DNA of 64,000 bases, taken from assembly GCA_964617825.1 (NCBI GenBank), contig CAZTWL010000022.1:1-64000 (forward strand), read 5' to 3'. The position numbers and the translations under genes were made by a program. The notes under the pieces were generated by a model, which did no database searches, had not been told where the DNA came from, and was given only the letters and a program-made list of their open reading frames with translations. Positions 26,236 through 34,929 of this stretch are shown here, one piece after another (position 1 is the stretch's first letter; the number at the start of each line of letters is the position of its first letter). This DNA comes from VSJD01 sp964617825. GTDB taxonomy: Bacteria; Verrucomicrobiota; Kiritimatiellia; JAAZAB01.

Positions 26236-27390
26236 TTATTGCGCCTGGCGCAAAACATCGGCAATAACTTCCGTCGTGATTGCGGGATCGCCCCAGCTGG
26301 CGCTGCGGGCTTTCAAGCGCCCGGCAACGCGCCGCGCCGCGTCATCGGCTTCGATGCCATAGTCCGCCAATTTCGTGCGCATCCCGAGCGACTGGAAAAA
26401 GCGCTCGGTTGCATCGATCGCCCGATCAGCGACCGCCGCATCGGGAAGGTCGCGGGCGGCGCCAAAGATCCGGCGGGCCATTTGGGCCAGTTTCGCCTGC
26501 CGCTCCGTTTTGGTGCGACGCCAGAGCGGCGGCAGCACGACGGCCAGCGACTGGGCGTGATCAATGCCGTACAAGGCGGTCAGCTCGTGACCGACCATGT
26601 GAGTTGTCCAATCCTGGGGCACACCGCAGCCGATCAGCCCGTTCAAGGCATTGGTCGCCGCCCACATCAGATTCGCGCGCCCATCGTAGTCGGCGGGATG
26701 CGCCAGAACTTTCGGCGCCTCCTCCATCAACGTCAGGAGAATGGCCTCCGCCTGGCGGTCCTGCAGCGGGGCATTGCAGGGGGAAGAGACATATTGTTCC
26801 GTAACATGGACGAATGCGTCGACAATGCCATTAACCGTCTGCCGCGTGGGAAGCGAGAAGGTTGTCTCCGGGTCCAGGATGGAAAATAGCGGCGTAACCT
26901 TTGGCGATGCAAAATGGCGTTTTTCGCAGGTGGCTTTTTTGGAAATGACCGCCGTGCAATTCATTTCCGACCCGGTCGCCGGCAAGGTGAGCACGCAGCC
27001 GAGAGGCAGGGCCGAGCGCACCTCGGCCTCTTTCGCCAAAATATCCCAGGGATCGCCGCCATATTCGCATCCGGCAGCGATATACTTGGTTGCATCCAAC
27101 ACGGAACCGCCGCCGACGGCCAGCAGAAACCCGGCCTTTTCCTTGCGGGCAAAGGCCATGGCCTGCAGGCAAGTCTCATGCAACGGATTGGGTTCGATGC
27201 CGCCGAACTCCTTCCAGGTCCTGCCGCGCAAGGCTTTGGCAACCTGGTCATAAACGCCATTCCGCTTGATGGAGCCGCCGCCATAGATCAACAGGACGGT
27301 GGCATTGGCGGGCAACAAGTCCGGCAATCCGGCGATGGCGCCTTTGCCGAACACAATCTTAACCGGATTGCAATACGTGAAATTATTCAT
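26236..27390 (-). CDS. Iron-containing (group III) alcohol dehydrogenase
   Basis: 384 residues from the ATG at 27390, which has AAGGAG nine bases ahead. The N-terminal nucleotide domain has LLIYGGGSIKRNGVYDQV and AVGGGSVLDATKYIAAG (the GGGS NAD-binding motif). The metal site is DAFVHVTEQYVS plus MVGHELTALYGIDHAQSLAVVLP, giving the Asp and three His ligands of Fe-ADH. It is closest in style to BDH/YqhD-like butanol dehydrogenases. Placed between a glycyl radical enzyme and its activase, it probably reduces an aldehyde released by that enzyme and so recycles NAD(P)H. Confidence 0.9.
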   Translation of the reverse strand: MNNFTYCNPVKIVFGKGAIAGLPDLLPANATVLLIYGGGSIKRNGVYDQVAKALRGRTWKEFGGIEPNPLHETCLQAMAFARKEKAGFLLAVGGGSVLDATKYIAAGCEYGGDPWDILAKEAEVRSALPLGCVLTLPATGSEMNCTAVISKKATCEKRHFASPKVTPLFSILDPETTFSLPTRQTVNGIVDAFVHVTEQYVSSPCNAPLQDRQAEAILLTLMEEAPKVLAHPADYDGRANLMWAATNALNGLIGCGVPQDWTTHMVGHELTALYGIDHAQSLAVVLPPLWRRTKTERQAKLAQMARRIFGAARDLPDAAVADRAIDATERFFQSLGMRTKLADYGIEADDAARRVAGRLKARSASWGDPAITTEVIADVLRQAQ

Positions 27391-27491
27391 GAAATCATGC
27401 TCCTTCGTGTCGTTATCCGCCAAGGCGGGCTATCCCCGCAACCCGGCTGCGCCGCCTTTTGCACCTATGGTCCTCAAATGCTTTGGGCTGT

Positions 27492-29606
27492 TCAAAACGC
27501 ATTGTACCCGGTGCGCTGCATCACCTCGTCCTGCATTTCCGGCGAAAGCCGGGTAAAGTAATCGGTATAACCGCCGATGCGCACGACCAGGTCACGATAT
27601 TGCTCGGGATTCTCCCTGGCCTTCAGCAGCGTTGCGTTGTCGATCACATTGATCTGGGTCTCGAATCCGCCCCGGTGCAGGAAGGTCAGCACCAAGTCGC
27701 GGAGGCGTTCCTTGCCGCAATCGTCCCGGAACAGGCTTGTATTGAATTTCATGTTGTAGGCCAGACCGCCGATCATGGAAGCATGATCCCACGAAGTGGT
27801 GGACTTGATCGCCGAGGTCGGCCCGTTTCTTTCGCGACCCTGCGCCGGGCCGCAGCCGTCGGCGAACGGCGTTCCCGCCCTGCGCCCGTCCGGCGTGGCG
27901 CCACATTCGCGGCCGAGCCGCTCATGCATTATCCAGCAAAAAGCGCCGGGAATGAATTTGGATTCGTCGGGAACCATGCGATATTTCCGGCATTCCGCAT
28001 TCACAAAAGCGACCAACCTTCCGAAAAGCGCATCCACGACGGCCGAATCGTTGCCGTATTTTTCGGAACCGTGCAGGAACCGCAGGCGCACGTTTTCATC
28101 TTCGGCGAAATTCGCATCCAGGACCATTTTAAGTTTTTGAAAATCCATCGTTTTTTTCAGAAAGACTTCGCTGGCGATCACCTGGAGCGAATCGGCCAGG
28201 TTGGCGAGGCCGACAAAACTGCATTCAATCCAATTGTAGCGGGCGCCGCCGTCGTCAATATCGCGGCCGCGTTCGATGCAATCTTTCGTAAACACGCTTT
28301 GCAGCGGCTTGCCGCCGAATTGCCGGCGGATTTCCCGCGTCTTGTTCTGGTTGGCCGCGCCTTGTTCGATGGCCGCGCCCAGTCGCGCCAGGTAACCGTC
28401 GAAAAAATCTTCGAACGAGGGACAACCGGCGCCTTTCCCGGCTCGCTCGGCAATTTCCTCAAGGAGAATTTTACAGACTGGGAAATACGGCGACGCCACC
28501 CCGACATTACTCGATCCCACCGGCGTAATCTCGACGCAGGTCGAATTGATATAATGGCAGGCCTCCGCGCGCGGAACACCGTAAAGCCTTAATCCGCGCT
28601 GAATGGTTTCATCGCCAAAAAATGCCGGCTGGGAATAACCCTTCGCGATCAAATCGACGGCAAGTTCCACAAGCGCGCCGGGCATATTTTTGTGCCAGCA
28701 GATGCCAACCGTCGGATAGACCAGTCGCGTCCGGCGGAGCGCTTCAAGGCAGAGATAGGAAAGCTCGTTGGTCAGATCGTTGCCGCGCTCATCGTAGCCG
28801 CCGACCATGACCGGGATGGCCAGGCCATCGGGCGTAAATTCGTTGACCAGAAGATAAAACGATTCGATCAGCACCAGCGCCTCGTCCTTCGTTATCCGGC
28901 CATTACGCAAGTCGCTTTCATAAAAGCGCCAAAGCGTCCGGTCGATATGGCCCGGCGCAACAAGCCAGGCGTTATCCGCATAGGTCACGCCAAAATCCAT
29001 GAACCAGAGTAGTTGAATGGCTTCGAAAAATGAGGCCGGCGGGTGATGGGCGATGCGCATACAGCCCGCCGCCAGACGGGCAAGTTCACCTTTCCGCGCA
29101 GGCGCAGCCCGGGTTATGGCGCTTTGGACCGACTGGCCGGCATGTTCGATGAGCAGGGAAAATCCTTCCAAGGAATATAAAAACGATCGATAGACGTTTT
29201 TTGTTTTTTCATCTGCCGCGGCCTGCTTCTGCGCGGATATTTCCGCGATCAGGCCGTCAATCCCAAGCTGAAATATGCGGCTTCGATCCAATTCGCAATG
29301 CCCGGTTGGTCCCGGGGTTGAGGCATAAGGCAAATGCGCAAGATAGGTTGCGGCCGACTCGAAAGCGCCTTGTTCCTTAACGGCCGGCGCAACCCGCCCG
29401 ATCAGGAGTTCAAGATCGTCGATGACCAGTTTAACGCCGGCAAGCCTGTCGCGCGCGCGCAGGCCGATGCGTAGCGCCAGGGAATCGATGTTTTCCGAAC
29501 GCTTGAAGGATTCGCAATCGACGATGGTCCGGTCAGGCCAGGATTGGCTTTTCCTTTCCAGACAGCGTTCGCGCAAGCACGCAATGCGTTCCTTGTTAGA
29601 ATGCAT
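27492..29606 (-). CDS. Glycyl radical enzyme of unassigned substrate (dehydratase/lyase-like)
   Basis: 704 residues with the pyruvate-formate-lyase fold. The thiyl cysteine is Cys357 in INSTCVEITPVG, with Glu359 two residues on, the C-x-E arrangement of eliminating GREs; PFL itself has two adjacent cysteines there. The glycyl radical loop near the C terminus reads VVRIGGYTDYF, with Gly679 the radical site. It is shorter than PFL or diol dehydratase (about 760-850) and the CVEITPVGSSN context differs from glycerol, choline, hydroxyproline and isethionate enzymes as I remember them. The downstream alcohol dehydrogenase suggests that an aldehyde is produced. No shell-protein genes are nearby. 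Confidence 0.85.
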   Translation of the reverse strand: MHSNKERIACLRERCLERKSQSWPDRTIVDCESFKRSENIDSLALRIGLRARDRLAGVKLVIDDLELLIGRVAPAVKEQGAFESAATYLAHLPYASTPGPTGHCELDRSRIFQLGIDGLIAEISAQKQAAADEKTKNVYRSFLYSLEGFSLLIEHAGQSVQSAITRAAPARKGELARLAAGCMRIAHHPPASFFEAIQLLWFMDFGVTYADNAWLVAPGHIDRTLWRFYESDLRNGRITKDEALVLIESFYLLVNEFTPDGLAIPVMVGGYDERGNDLTNELSYLCLEALRRTRLVYPTVGICWHKNMPGALVELAVDLIAKGYSQPAFFGDETIQRGLRLYGVPRAEACHYINSTCVEITPVGSSNVGVASPYFPVCKILLEEIAERAGKGAGCPSFEDFFDGYLARLGAAIEQGAANQNKTREIRRQFGGKPLQSVFTKDCIERGRDIDDGGARYNWIECSFVGLANLADSLQVIASEVFLKKTMDFQKLKMVLDANFAEDENVRLRFLHGSEKYGNDSAVVDALFGRLVAFVNAECRKYRMVPDESKFIPGAFCWIMHERLGRECGATPDGRRAGTPFADGCGPAQGRERNGPTSAIKSTTSWDHASMIGGLAYNMKFNTSLFRDDCGKERLRDLVLTFLHRGGFETQINVIDNATLLKARENPEQYRDLVVRIGGYTDYFTRLSPEMQDEVMQRTGYNAF

Positions 29607-29645
29607 GATTATATCGAATGCAACGCGAAGATGCGGACGGCATGT

Positions 29646-31328
29646 TCAGGGCAAGGGGAACTTGTCCGTCATGGCAATAACCTGCTTCTTGATGGCCAGG
29701 AGCGCATCGTTATTGGCGCGCTCGCGCAAGGCCTGCATGATCCAGCCGGCGATTTGCTTCATTTCCGGCACTTTCATGCCGCGGGTGGTGACCGCCGGCG
29801 TGCCGATGCGCAGGCCGGAGGTAACGAAGGGGCTCTTGGTGTCGAACGGAATCATGTTCTTGTTGACGGTGATGCCGGCGACGTCCAGGGCGGTGGCAGC
29901 CTCCTTGCCGGTCACATTCATGGGATTGAGGTCCACCAGCATCAGGTGATTATCGGTGCCGCCGGATACAATCCGCAAACCTTCCGCTTTCAGGGCTTCG
30001 GCCAGCGCCTGGGCATTGCGCACAACTTGATTCTGGTAATCCTTGAACGCCGGCTGCAGGGCCTCGTGGAAACAGACGGCCTTGGCCGCGATAACGTGCA
30101 TGAGCGGACCGCCCTGCAGGCCCGGAAAAATCTGATGGTCGATGTCATGGGCAAAGCGCTCCTGGCAGAGAATTACCCCGCCGCGCGGCCCGCGCAGGGT
30201 CTTATGCGTCGTGGTCGTCACAAAGTCGGCATGCGGCACGGGACTGGGATGATGACCGGTGGCCACCAATCCGGCGATATGCGCCATATCCACCATGAGG
30301 TAGGCGGAGACGCTGTCGGCGATCTTGCGGAACTGCTTGAAATCGATGATCCGCGGATAGGCGCTGGCGCCGGCAACGATCAGTTTCGGCTGGTGCTGCT
30401 TGGCCATGGCGGCGATTTCGTCGTAATCCAATTGCTCCGTTTCGCGGCTGACGCCGTAATGCATCACGTTAAATAACCGCCCGGAGAGGTTGGTTTTCAT
30501 GCCGTGGCTCAGATGCCCGCCCGCGCCGGGATCCATGGCCAGGATCCGATCGCCCGGCTGGAGCACCGTCAGATACACGGCCAAATTCGCGGAACTGCCG
30601 CAGTGGGGCTGCACGTTGACATGGTCGGCGCCGAAAAGCTGCTTGGCGCGTTCAATGGCCAGGCGCTCGGCTTCATCCACGCATTTACAGCCGTTATACC
30701 AGCGCTTGCCGGGATACCCTTCCGCGTATTTATTGGTCAACAGCGAGCCGGTGGCCTCCTGGATGGACTGACTGACGTAGTTTTCGGAGGCAATCAGTTC
30801 CAAGTTGTCGCTTTGCCGCTTGGCCTCGTTGCGCAGGACGGCGTAAATTTCAGGATCGGTCTCATAGACATCGACCGGATCCACGGTATTGCAGGAATAG
30901 GCGTTAACTTTGTTAACGCGCCGGTGATGCCGCTCGCCGGAGTCGAAATCTTCGCTCAACCAGGCAGTCACGATTGCCTGGGCCTCGGTAAGCGAAACCA
31001 ACTCGCCGCCGAGGGCCAGGACGTTGGCGTTGTTATGGGCGCGGGCCATCTTGGCCATGCGGGGATTCAGGCACAGCGCGGCGCGCACGCGCGGAAATTT
31101 GTTGGCCACGATGCTTACGCCGATGCCGGTGGTGCAAATAACGATGCCCTGGTCCACGAGCCCCTGGGACACATTGGCTGCGACCAGCGCCGCCATGTCC
31201 GGATAATCGACCGGATCCTTGCTGAAACAACCGACATCCTCGACTTGGACCGATTGCCCCGCCAGGAATTCCTTGAGGGCTTCCTTCATTTCAAAACCAC
31301 CGTGATCGGAACCTATGGCAATTTTCAT
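29646..31328 (-). CDS. glyA: Fusion of ribose-5-phosphate isomerase B and serine hydroxymethyltransferase
   Basis: 560 residues. Residues 1-145 are a complete RpiB: Asp8-His9 in GSDHGG, Cys65 in ICTTGIG, His98 in RAHNNANVLALGGE and the C-terminal GERHHRRV phosphate-binding arginines. From about 150 a complete GlyA follows: DNLELIASENYVS, TNKYAEGYPGKRWY, QPHCGSSANLAVY, and the PLP lysine Lys376 in TTTTHKTLRGPRGG. No stop or frameshift separates them. RpiB interconverts ribose-5-P and ribulose-5-P; GlyA makes glycine and methylene-THF from serine. Both feed purine synthesis, and purE and purD are 3-7 kb away. The RBS is AGGATG about eight bases ahead. Confidence 0.95.
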   Translation of the reverse strand: MKIAIGSDHGGFEMKEALKEFLAGQSVQVEDVGCFSKDPVDYPDMAALVAANVSQGLVDQGIVICTTGIGVSIVANKFPRVRAALCLNPRMAKMARAHNNANVLALGGELVSLTEAQAIVTAWLSEDFDSGERHHRRVNKVNAYSCNTVDPVDVYETDPEIYAVLRNEAKRQSDNLELIASENYVSQSIQEATGSLLTNKYAEGYPGKRWYNGCKCVDEAERLAIERAKQLFGADHVNVQPHCGSSANLAVYLTVLQPGDRILAMDPGAGGHLSHGMKTNLSGRLFNVMHYGVSRETEQLDYDEIAAMAKQHQPKLIVAGASAYPRIIDFKQFRKIADSVSAYLMVDMAHIAGLVATGHHPSPVPHADFVTTTTHKTLRGPRGGVILCQERFAHDIDHQIFPGLQGGPLMHVIAAKAVCFHEALQPAFKDYQNQVVRNAQALAEALKAEGLRIVSGGTDNHLMLVDLNPMNVTGKEAATALDVAGITVNKNMIPFDTKSPFVTSGLRIGTPAVTTRGMKVPEMKQIAGWIMQALRERANNDALLAIKKQVIAMTDKFPLP

Positions 31329-31460
31329 GGTCGCATCCTATTTTGGCAACTACTTGGGAGCCCGCAGACCACAACGCTAAAAATCGATATGGTCATTTCC
31401 GCCATCGACCAACCGGGCAATGGCATCACAATCTTTATCCTGACTGCTGGCTCCCGCTTA

Positions 31461-31946
31461 CTAGTGAACATCCTGCCCGCCGTCATATGACTTCAGATAT
31501 GAGACCAAGTTCGGCAGGGTCGCCTCGATCTCGTCGCGGATTGTCCGGTATTGGGCAACGGTTCCGCCAAGTGGGTCCGAAATGTCGCCGCCGTCATGCC
31601 CGGGATCAAAGGATTTAAGCAGGTAAATCCGATCCTGCGCTTCCGGAAACCGGCGCTTAAGGTCCGCCACATGCGCTGCACTCATTACCACAATCAGGGT
31701 CGCGCCGTCAATGATATCTTTGGTTACCTCCCGGCTGCGATGCGGCAGCAAATCGATGGACCTTTCCCGCAGAACCTCGATAGCCGGCTGGCTGGCGGTC
31801 ATGCCATTGCCGGCAAAAGTGCCCGCCGAACCGACTTTCCAGTCCGAGTGTTGGCCCAAGCGCCGCCGCAGGAGATATTCCGCCATGGGACTCCGGCACA
31901 CGTTGCCGGTGCAGACAAACAGGACATTATGACGATTTGGGCGCAT
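31461..31946 (-). CDS. Low-molecular-weight protein tyrosine phosphatase family
   Basis: 161 residues. The P-loop VCTGNVCRSPMAE (C-x5-R-S) holds the nucleophilic cysteine near residue 12 and the arginine, and DISDPLGG near residue 122 supplies the general-acid Asp of LMW-PTPs. Members dephosphorylate protein tyrosine or arginine. The gene directly precedes the Sua5/YwlC gene by strand order (100 bases downstream of it), the same pairing as ywlC-ywlE in Bacillus, which favours a YwlE-like arginine phosphatase, but the specificity residue was not tested. Confidence 0.85.
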   Translation of the reverse strand: MRPNRHNVLFVCTGNVCRSPMAEYLLRRRLGQHSDWKVGSAGTFAGNGMTASQPAIEVLRERSIDLLPHRSREVTKDIIDGATLIVVMSAAHVADLKRRFPEAQDRIYLLKSFDPGHDGGDISDPLGGTVAQYRTIRDEIEATLPNLVSYLKSYDGGQDVH

Positions 31947-32046
31947 GGCACTCGATCGGTCTCGTTTTTGCGTAATTTATGGAACGTTGAAATTGAATAT
32001 CCCGTGTCTGGCTTCCACCTGTTAAATGAACATCGAGTTTCCAGAA

Positions 32047-32730
32047 TCAATTCGGTAACATTTTTTCGCGCAGCGACTTTACGATCCTGTCGATCTCCGC
32101 GCCAGGAATGGCGCCCTCGCGCAGGACATCGCAACGACCGGGCCCTATTTTGATCACCGTGCTCGGGATGCCGCCAGGCGCCGGACCGGCATCCACGGCC
32201 AAATCGATCGCCGAACCCAGCGCGGCGACCGCCGCGGCGGCCGTCAAGGCCGGCGCCGCGCCGCTCAGGTTGGCGCTGGTCACGCGCAATACGCCGCCCA
32301 CCGCCCTTAGAATCGCCAGCGCAACCGGATGATCTGGAACGCGAAAGCCTTCCCAAGCATCCCCGGCCTTGAGCACCATAGTCAATGCGCCAGGCCAGTA
32401 ACGGTCGGCCAGCGCACGGCCAATTGGGCCCAATTCAGCCCGGGAGGCCTCAACCTGGCGGCCATCGGCGGCCAGCAAGGCAATCGGCTTGTCATCCGGC
32501 CTGAGTTTGGCCCGGAAGAGACGCTCCTCGGCGCCGGGCGCACCCGGATAGGCCGCCACGCCATAAACGGTATCCGTCGGCAGAACAACCAATGCGCCCC
32601 GCCGCAAAGCGGTAACCACCTCGTCCACCAGGCGCATATCCGGAGAACCGGACGCCGGCCATGCGATTATGCGGGGAACTTTCAATTTGATACCCAAAGC
32701 AGGCCCCGAGGAACAAGGCCGCTCTTTCAT
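32047..32730 (-). CDS. L-threonylcarbamoyladenylate synthase (Sua5/YwlC/TsaC)
   Basis: The enzyme makes threonylcarbamoyl-AMP for the t6A37 modification of ANN-decoding tRNAs. LVVLPTDTVYGVAAYPG, LFRAKLRPDDKPIALL (the K-x-R...K ATP-binding triad), LGPIGRALADRYWPGALTMVL and TSANLSGAAP are the conserved YrdC blocks. About 227 residues from the ATG at 32730; an ATG at 32763 would add eleven residues and cannot be excluded. It lacks the extra C-terminal Sua5 domain, so it is the short TsaC-like form. It is convergent with nothing and is followed by the LMW phosphatase. Confidence 0.9.
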   Translation of the reverse strand: MKERPCSSGPALGIKLKVPRIIAWPASGSPDMRLVDEVVTALRRGALVVLPTDTVYGVAAYPGAPGAEERLFRAKLRPDDKPIALLAADGRQVEASRAELGPIGRALADRYWPGALTMVLKAGDAWEGFRVPDHPVALAILRAVGGVLRVTSANLSGAAPALTAAAAVAALGSAIDLAVDAGPAPGGIPSTVIKIGPGRCDVLREGAIPGAEIDRIVKSLREKMLPN

Positions 32731-32778
32731 ACCGGCGCGGCCGCAAATCCTTGAACCTGGCATCCGATTAAGGCGCCT

Positions 32779-34080
32779 TTACCGCACTTTGAAGTCCAGC
32801 GCCTTGAGGCCGAGCAGGATGTCAACGGCCCGCCGCAGGATTACGTCGCCATCAATGCGCTTAATGAGAGCCCGGTCCTGGCGTTCCTGCTCGCTAATGC
32901 CCGAGAAAATATCCGGTTCTTCGTCGGCAAACTCATTCTCGATTACAGGCGCCGCATTTGTCGATGCCACGCGCACATGGGGCATGACGCCTTTCCGGTA
33001 GTAGGACGGGCCCTTGTTCAGCTCGATTCTTTGCGTAGCAATGTAAAGGACACGCTCATCGGACAGCGGAATAATCTTGCGGATCCGGTCGTCGCCGCGG
33101 GTCGGCGCGCCGATCAGCATGGCGCCCTTGCAGGCGCTCAGTATGCCCGCCAGGGCTTCGGCAGCGCCAGAGGTATCCTGGTCAACCAGCACCATGATCG
33201 GCTTGTCCATCGGCTGGGCGGCCTTGGCTTGGAAAGCGGTCATGGCAACGTTGTGGCCGTCACGCAGGATAAACAGCGTATCGCCGGCCTGCGCAAACAG
33301 GCTGCCGATCTCGACAACCGATTCCAAGTCCGCCCCGTCGGCGCCGCGAATATCAAGGATGGCGCCAAAGCAATTGGTGCCCCGCCAGGCATCGAGTTGC
33401 TCCACAATAACCGCGCCCGAATTCGTGTAGAGGCCATTGATCTTCAGGTAGCCGATTCCCTGCGGCCAGGTTTCCATTGTGCCCGTCACCGGCATCTGGA
33501 TGGCCAGGCGCGTCAGTTTGACCGTACGCGTTTCCGTGGCCTTGTCATCGGCGCGGATCGCCAGTTCCAGCGTCTCGCCTTTGCCACCGCGCAAAAGAGG
33601 GGCAACCGACTCCAGCGACATGCCTTCCGTACTATGGTTGTCGATCTTGACAATCAGATTAGTGGCACATAATCCCGCCGCCGCCGCAGGACTGTTGGTG
33701 TTGACCTCCATGATCTGGGGCCATTTTTCCTTGATCCGCAGCTTGCAGCCTATGCCATAGAACAGCCCTTTTTCCTCATCCTGCCGCCGCATGGCCTGAT
33801 CCTTGGTCAAGATGGCGCCGCCGATCGGATCGATGGCTGCGATGACCGCATTCAAAACGTTGCTTTTCAGGGTCGCCGCCTCGTAAACCACATGCTGTTC
33901 TTCCAGGATCGAACCGACTTCGGCAATACCGTCCAGCATCTCGCGCACGGAATCCGCTCGCGCTGCGGAACCGGCTTTGTCGGCCTGTGTTGATTTATCC
34001 GCTTGGGCGGTTTTCGGTTGCGCCTGAATTCCCAATACAAACATCATCAGGAGCGTGGCAGTGAGAATGGATTTAGTCAT
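32779..34080 (-). CDS. S41-family C-terminal-processing-protease homologue, probably inactive
   Basis: 433 residues from the ATG at 34080, giving a clean signal peptide (ILTATLLMMFVLGIQA); longer starts would spoil it. A PDZ domain (about 100-185, FYGIGCKLRIKEKW...NSPAAAAGL) and an S41 domain (about 200-400) follow. The S41 serine block, normally GSASAAE, reads DTSGAAEALAG, so the catalytic serine position is Gly305, and the catalytic lysine (GKG, 25 residues on) is Asp330 in PTRGDDRIR. It may bind rather than cut substrates. Ser304 next to the site might still act, which I consider unlikely. The start overlaps the end of purE by eight bases. Confidence 0.8.
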   Translation of the reverse strand: MTKSILTATLLMMFVLGIQAQPKTAQADKSTQADKAGSAARADSVREMLDGIAEVGSILEEQHVVYEAATLKSNVLNAVIAAIDPIGGAILTKDQAMRRQDEEKGLFYGIGCKLRIKEKWPQIMEVNTNSPAAAAGLCATNLIVKIDNHSTEGMSLESVAPLLRGGKGETLELAIRADDKATETRTVKLTRLAIQMPVTGTMETWPQGIGYLKINGLYTNSGAVIVEQLDAWRGTNCFGAILDIRGADGADLESVVEIGSLFAQAGDTLFILRDGHNVAMTAFQAKAAQPMDKPIMVLVDQDTSGAAEALAGILSACKGAMLIGAPTRGDDRIRKIIPLSDERVLYIATQRIELNKGPSYYRKGVMPHVRVASTNAAPVIENEFADEEPDIFSGISEQERQDRALIKRIDGDVILRRAVDILLGLKALDFKVR

Positions 34081-34603
34081 GAATTTTTCCTGCATATAAT
34101 TGAACCCGGGCATCGCCTTTTTTCACTTTGGCCTTCAAATCGCGCTTGTGCTTTTTCAGCTTGGCCGCCAGCTGCGGACATTGCAGGGCCATGATCTGGA
34201 CGGCCAGGATGGCGGCATTGACCGCGCCGGCAGGACCCAAGGCAACCGTGGCCACGGGAATGCCGGACGGCATCTGCACGGTCGCCAGCAAGGCATCCAA
34301 TCCGTCAAGCGCGCCGCCCTTGACCGGAACGCCGATTACCGGCAGAACCGTATGGGCCGCCAGGACTCCCGCAAGGTGCGCCGCGCCGCCGGCCGCGGCG
34401 ATGATCACCTGAAGGCCGCGCCGGGATGCGCCCGCCGCATAAGCCGCCGCCAGTTCCGGAGTCCGATGGGCGGAAATTACCCGCGTTTCGGCGCGCACAC
34501 CGAATCCGGCCAAAGTTTTCAGCGTGGCTTCCATCAGGGACCAGTCCGAATCGCTGCCCATGACCACGCCGACTTGCACTTTGGTTAGATTGGTTTTCAT
34601 CAT
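34073..34603 (-). CDS. purE: N5-carboxyaminoimidazole ribonucleotide mutase PurE
   Basis: 176 residues. The class I PurE core is present: VGVVMGSDSDWSLMEATLKTLAGFGV, then ETRVISAHRTPELAAAYAAGA (the SAHR active-site His) and IIAAAGGAAHLAGVLAAHTVLPVIGVPV, followed by GLDALLATVQMPSGIPVATVALG. It moves the carboxyl group from N5 to C4 of the imidazole in purine synthesis. The last 20 residues are unusually basic (KLKKHKRDLKAKVKKGD). PurK is not in the window. The stop overlaps the S41 gene start. Confidence 0.95.
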   Translation of the reverse strand: MMKTNLTKVQVGVVMGSDSDWSLMEATLKTLAGFGVRAETRVISAHRTPELAAAYAAGASRRGLQVIIAAAGGAAHLAGVLAAHTVLPVIGVPVKGGALDGLDALLATVQMPSGIPVATVALGPAGAVNAAILAVQIMALQCPQLAAKLKKHKRDLKAKVKKGDARVQLYAGKIHD

Positions 34604-34929
34604 TGAGCCGTAATATTTTTATCCGCTCCTGTTATTCCCAAGCAAAAACCGCCTAAAGATCGCAGAATGCATACCGCATGCTTGTCCTTATTAATCGTTC
34701 CGGCCAAGCCGTCGGCCGGCCCCGACTCGCTTGACACGTGAAATGTGGCAGGGCAAGCGGGCGGATGCAAGTAAAAAGAAGGCTATTTTTGCGCGCTGGG
34801 CAGCCCAGGATTCGTCAGGTTGTCAGGCCCGGGCCCGTGATCGGCGATCCCGAGCGCGGGCTTGGTCCAATGGATGCCGCCGCACGCGCGGCTGCGCGGA
34901 TTGTCCGCCGGCAACGGACAAGGTGCGAT
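34604..34929. other. 326-base space between purD and purE
   Basis: Both flanking genes are on the minus strand. The sequence contains GC-rich short inverted repeats (for example around GGCCAAGCCGTCGGCCGGCC at 34702-34721) but no coding frame, tRNA or convincing promoter. I see nothing definite in it. Confidence 0.4.

Noticed and set aside
27459..28592. Plus-strand open frame (377 codons) opposite the first GRE
   Set aside because: Antisense to a gene with intact catalytic motifs; no homology-like features.
27492..29606. Naming the enzyme pyruvate formate-lyase
   Set aside because: PFL has two adjacent active-site cysteines; here there is a single Cys followed by x-Glu, and the activase has the two-cluster insert that PFL activase lacks.
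34702..34721. GC-rich inverted repeat between purE and purD as a riboswitch or terminator
   Set aside because: No conserved purine-riboswitch elements and no T run.
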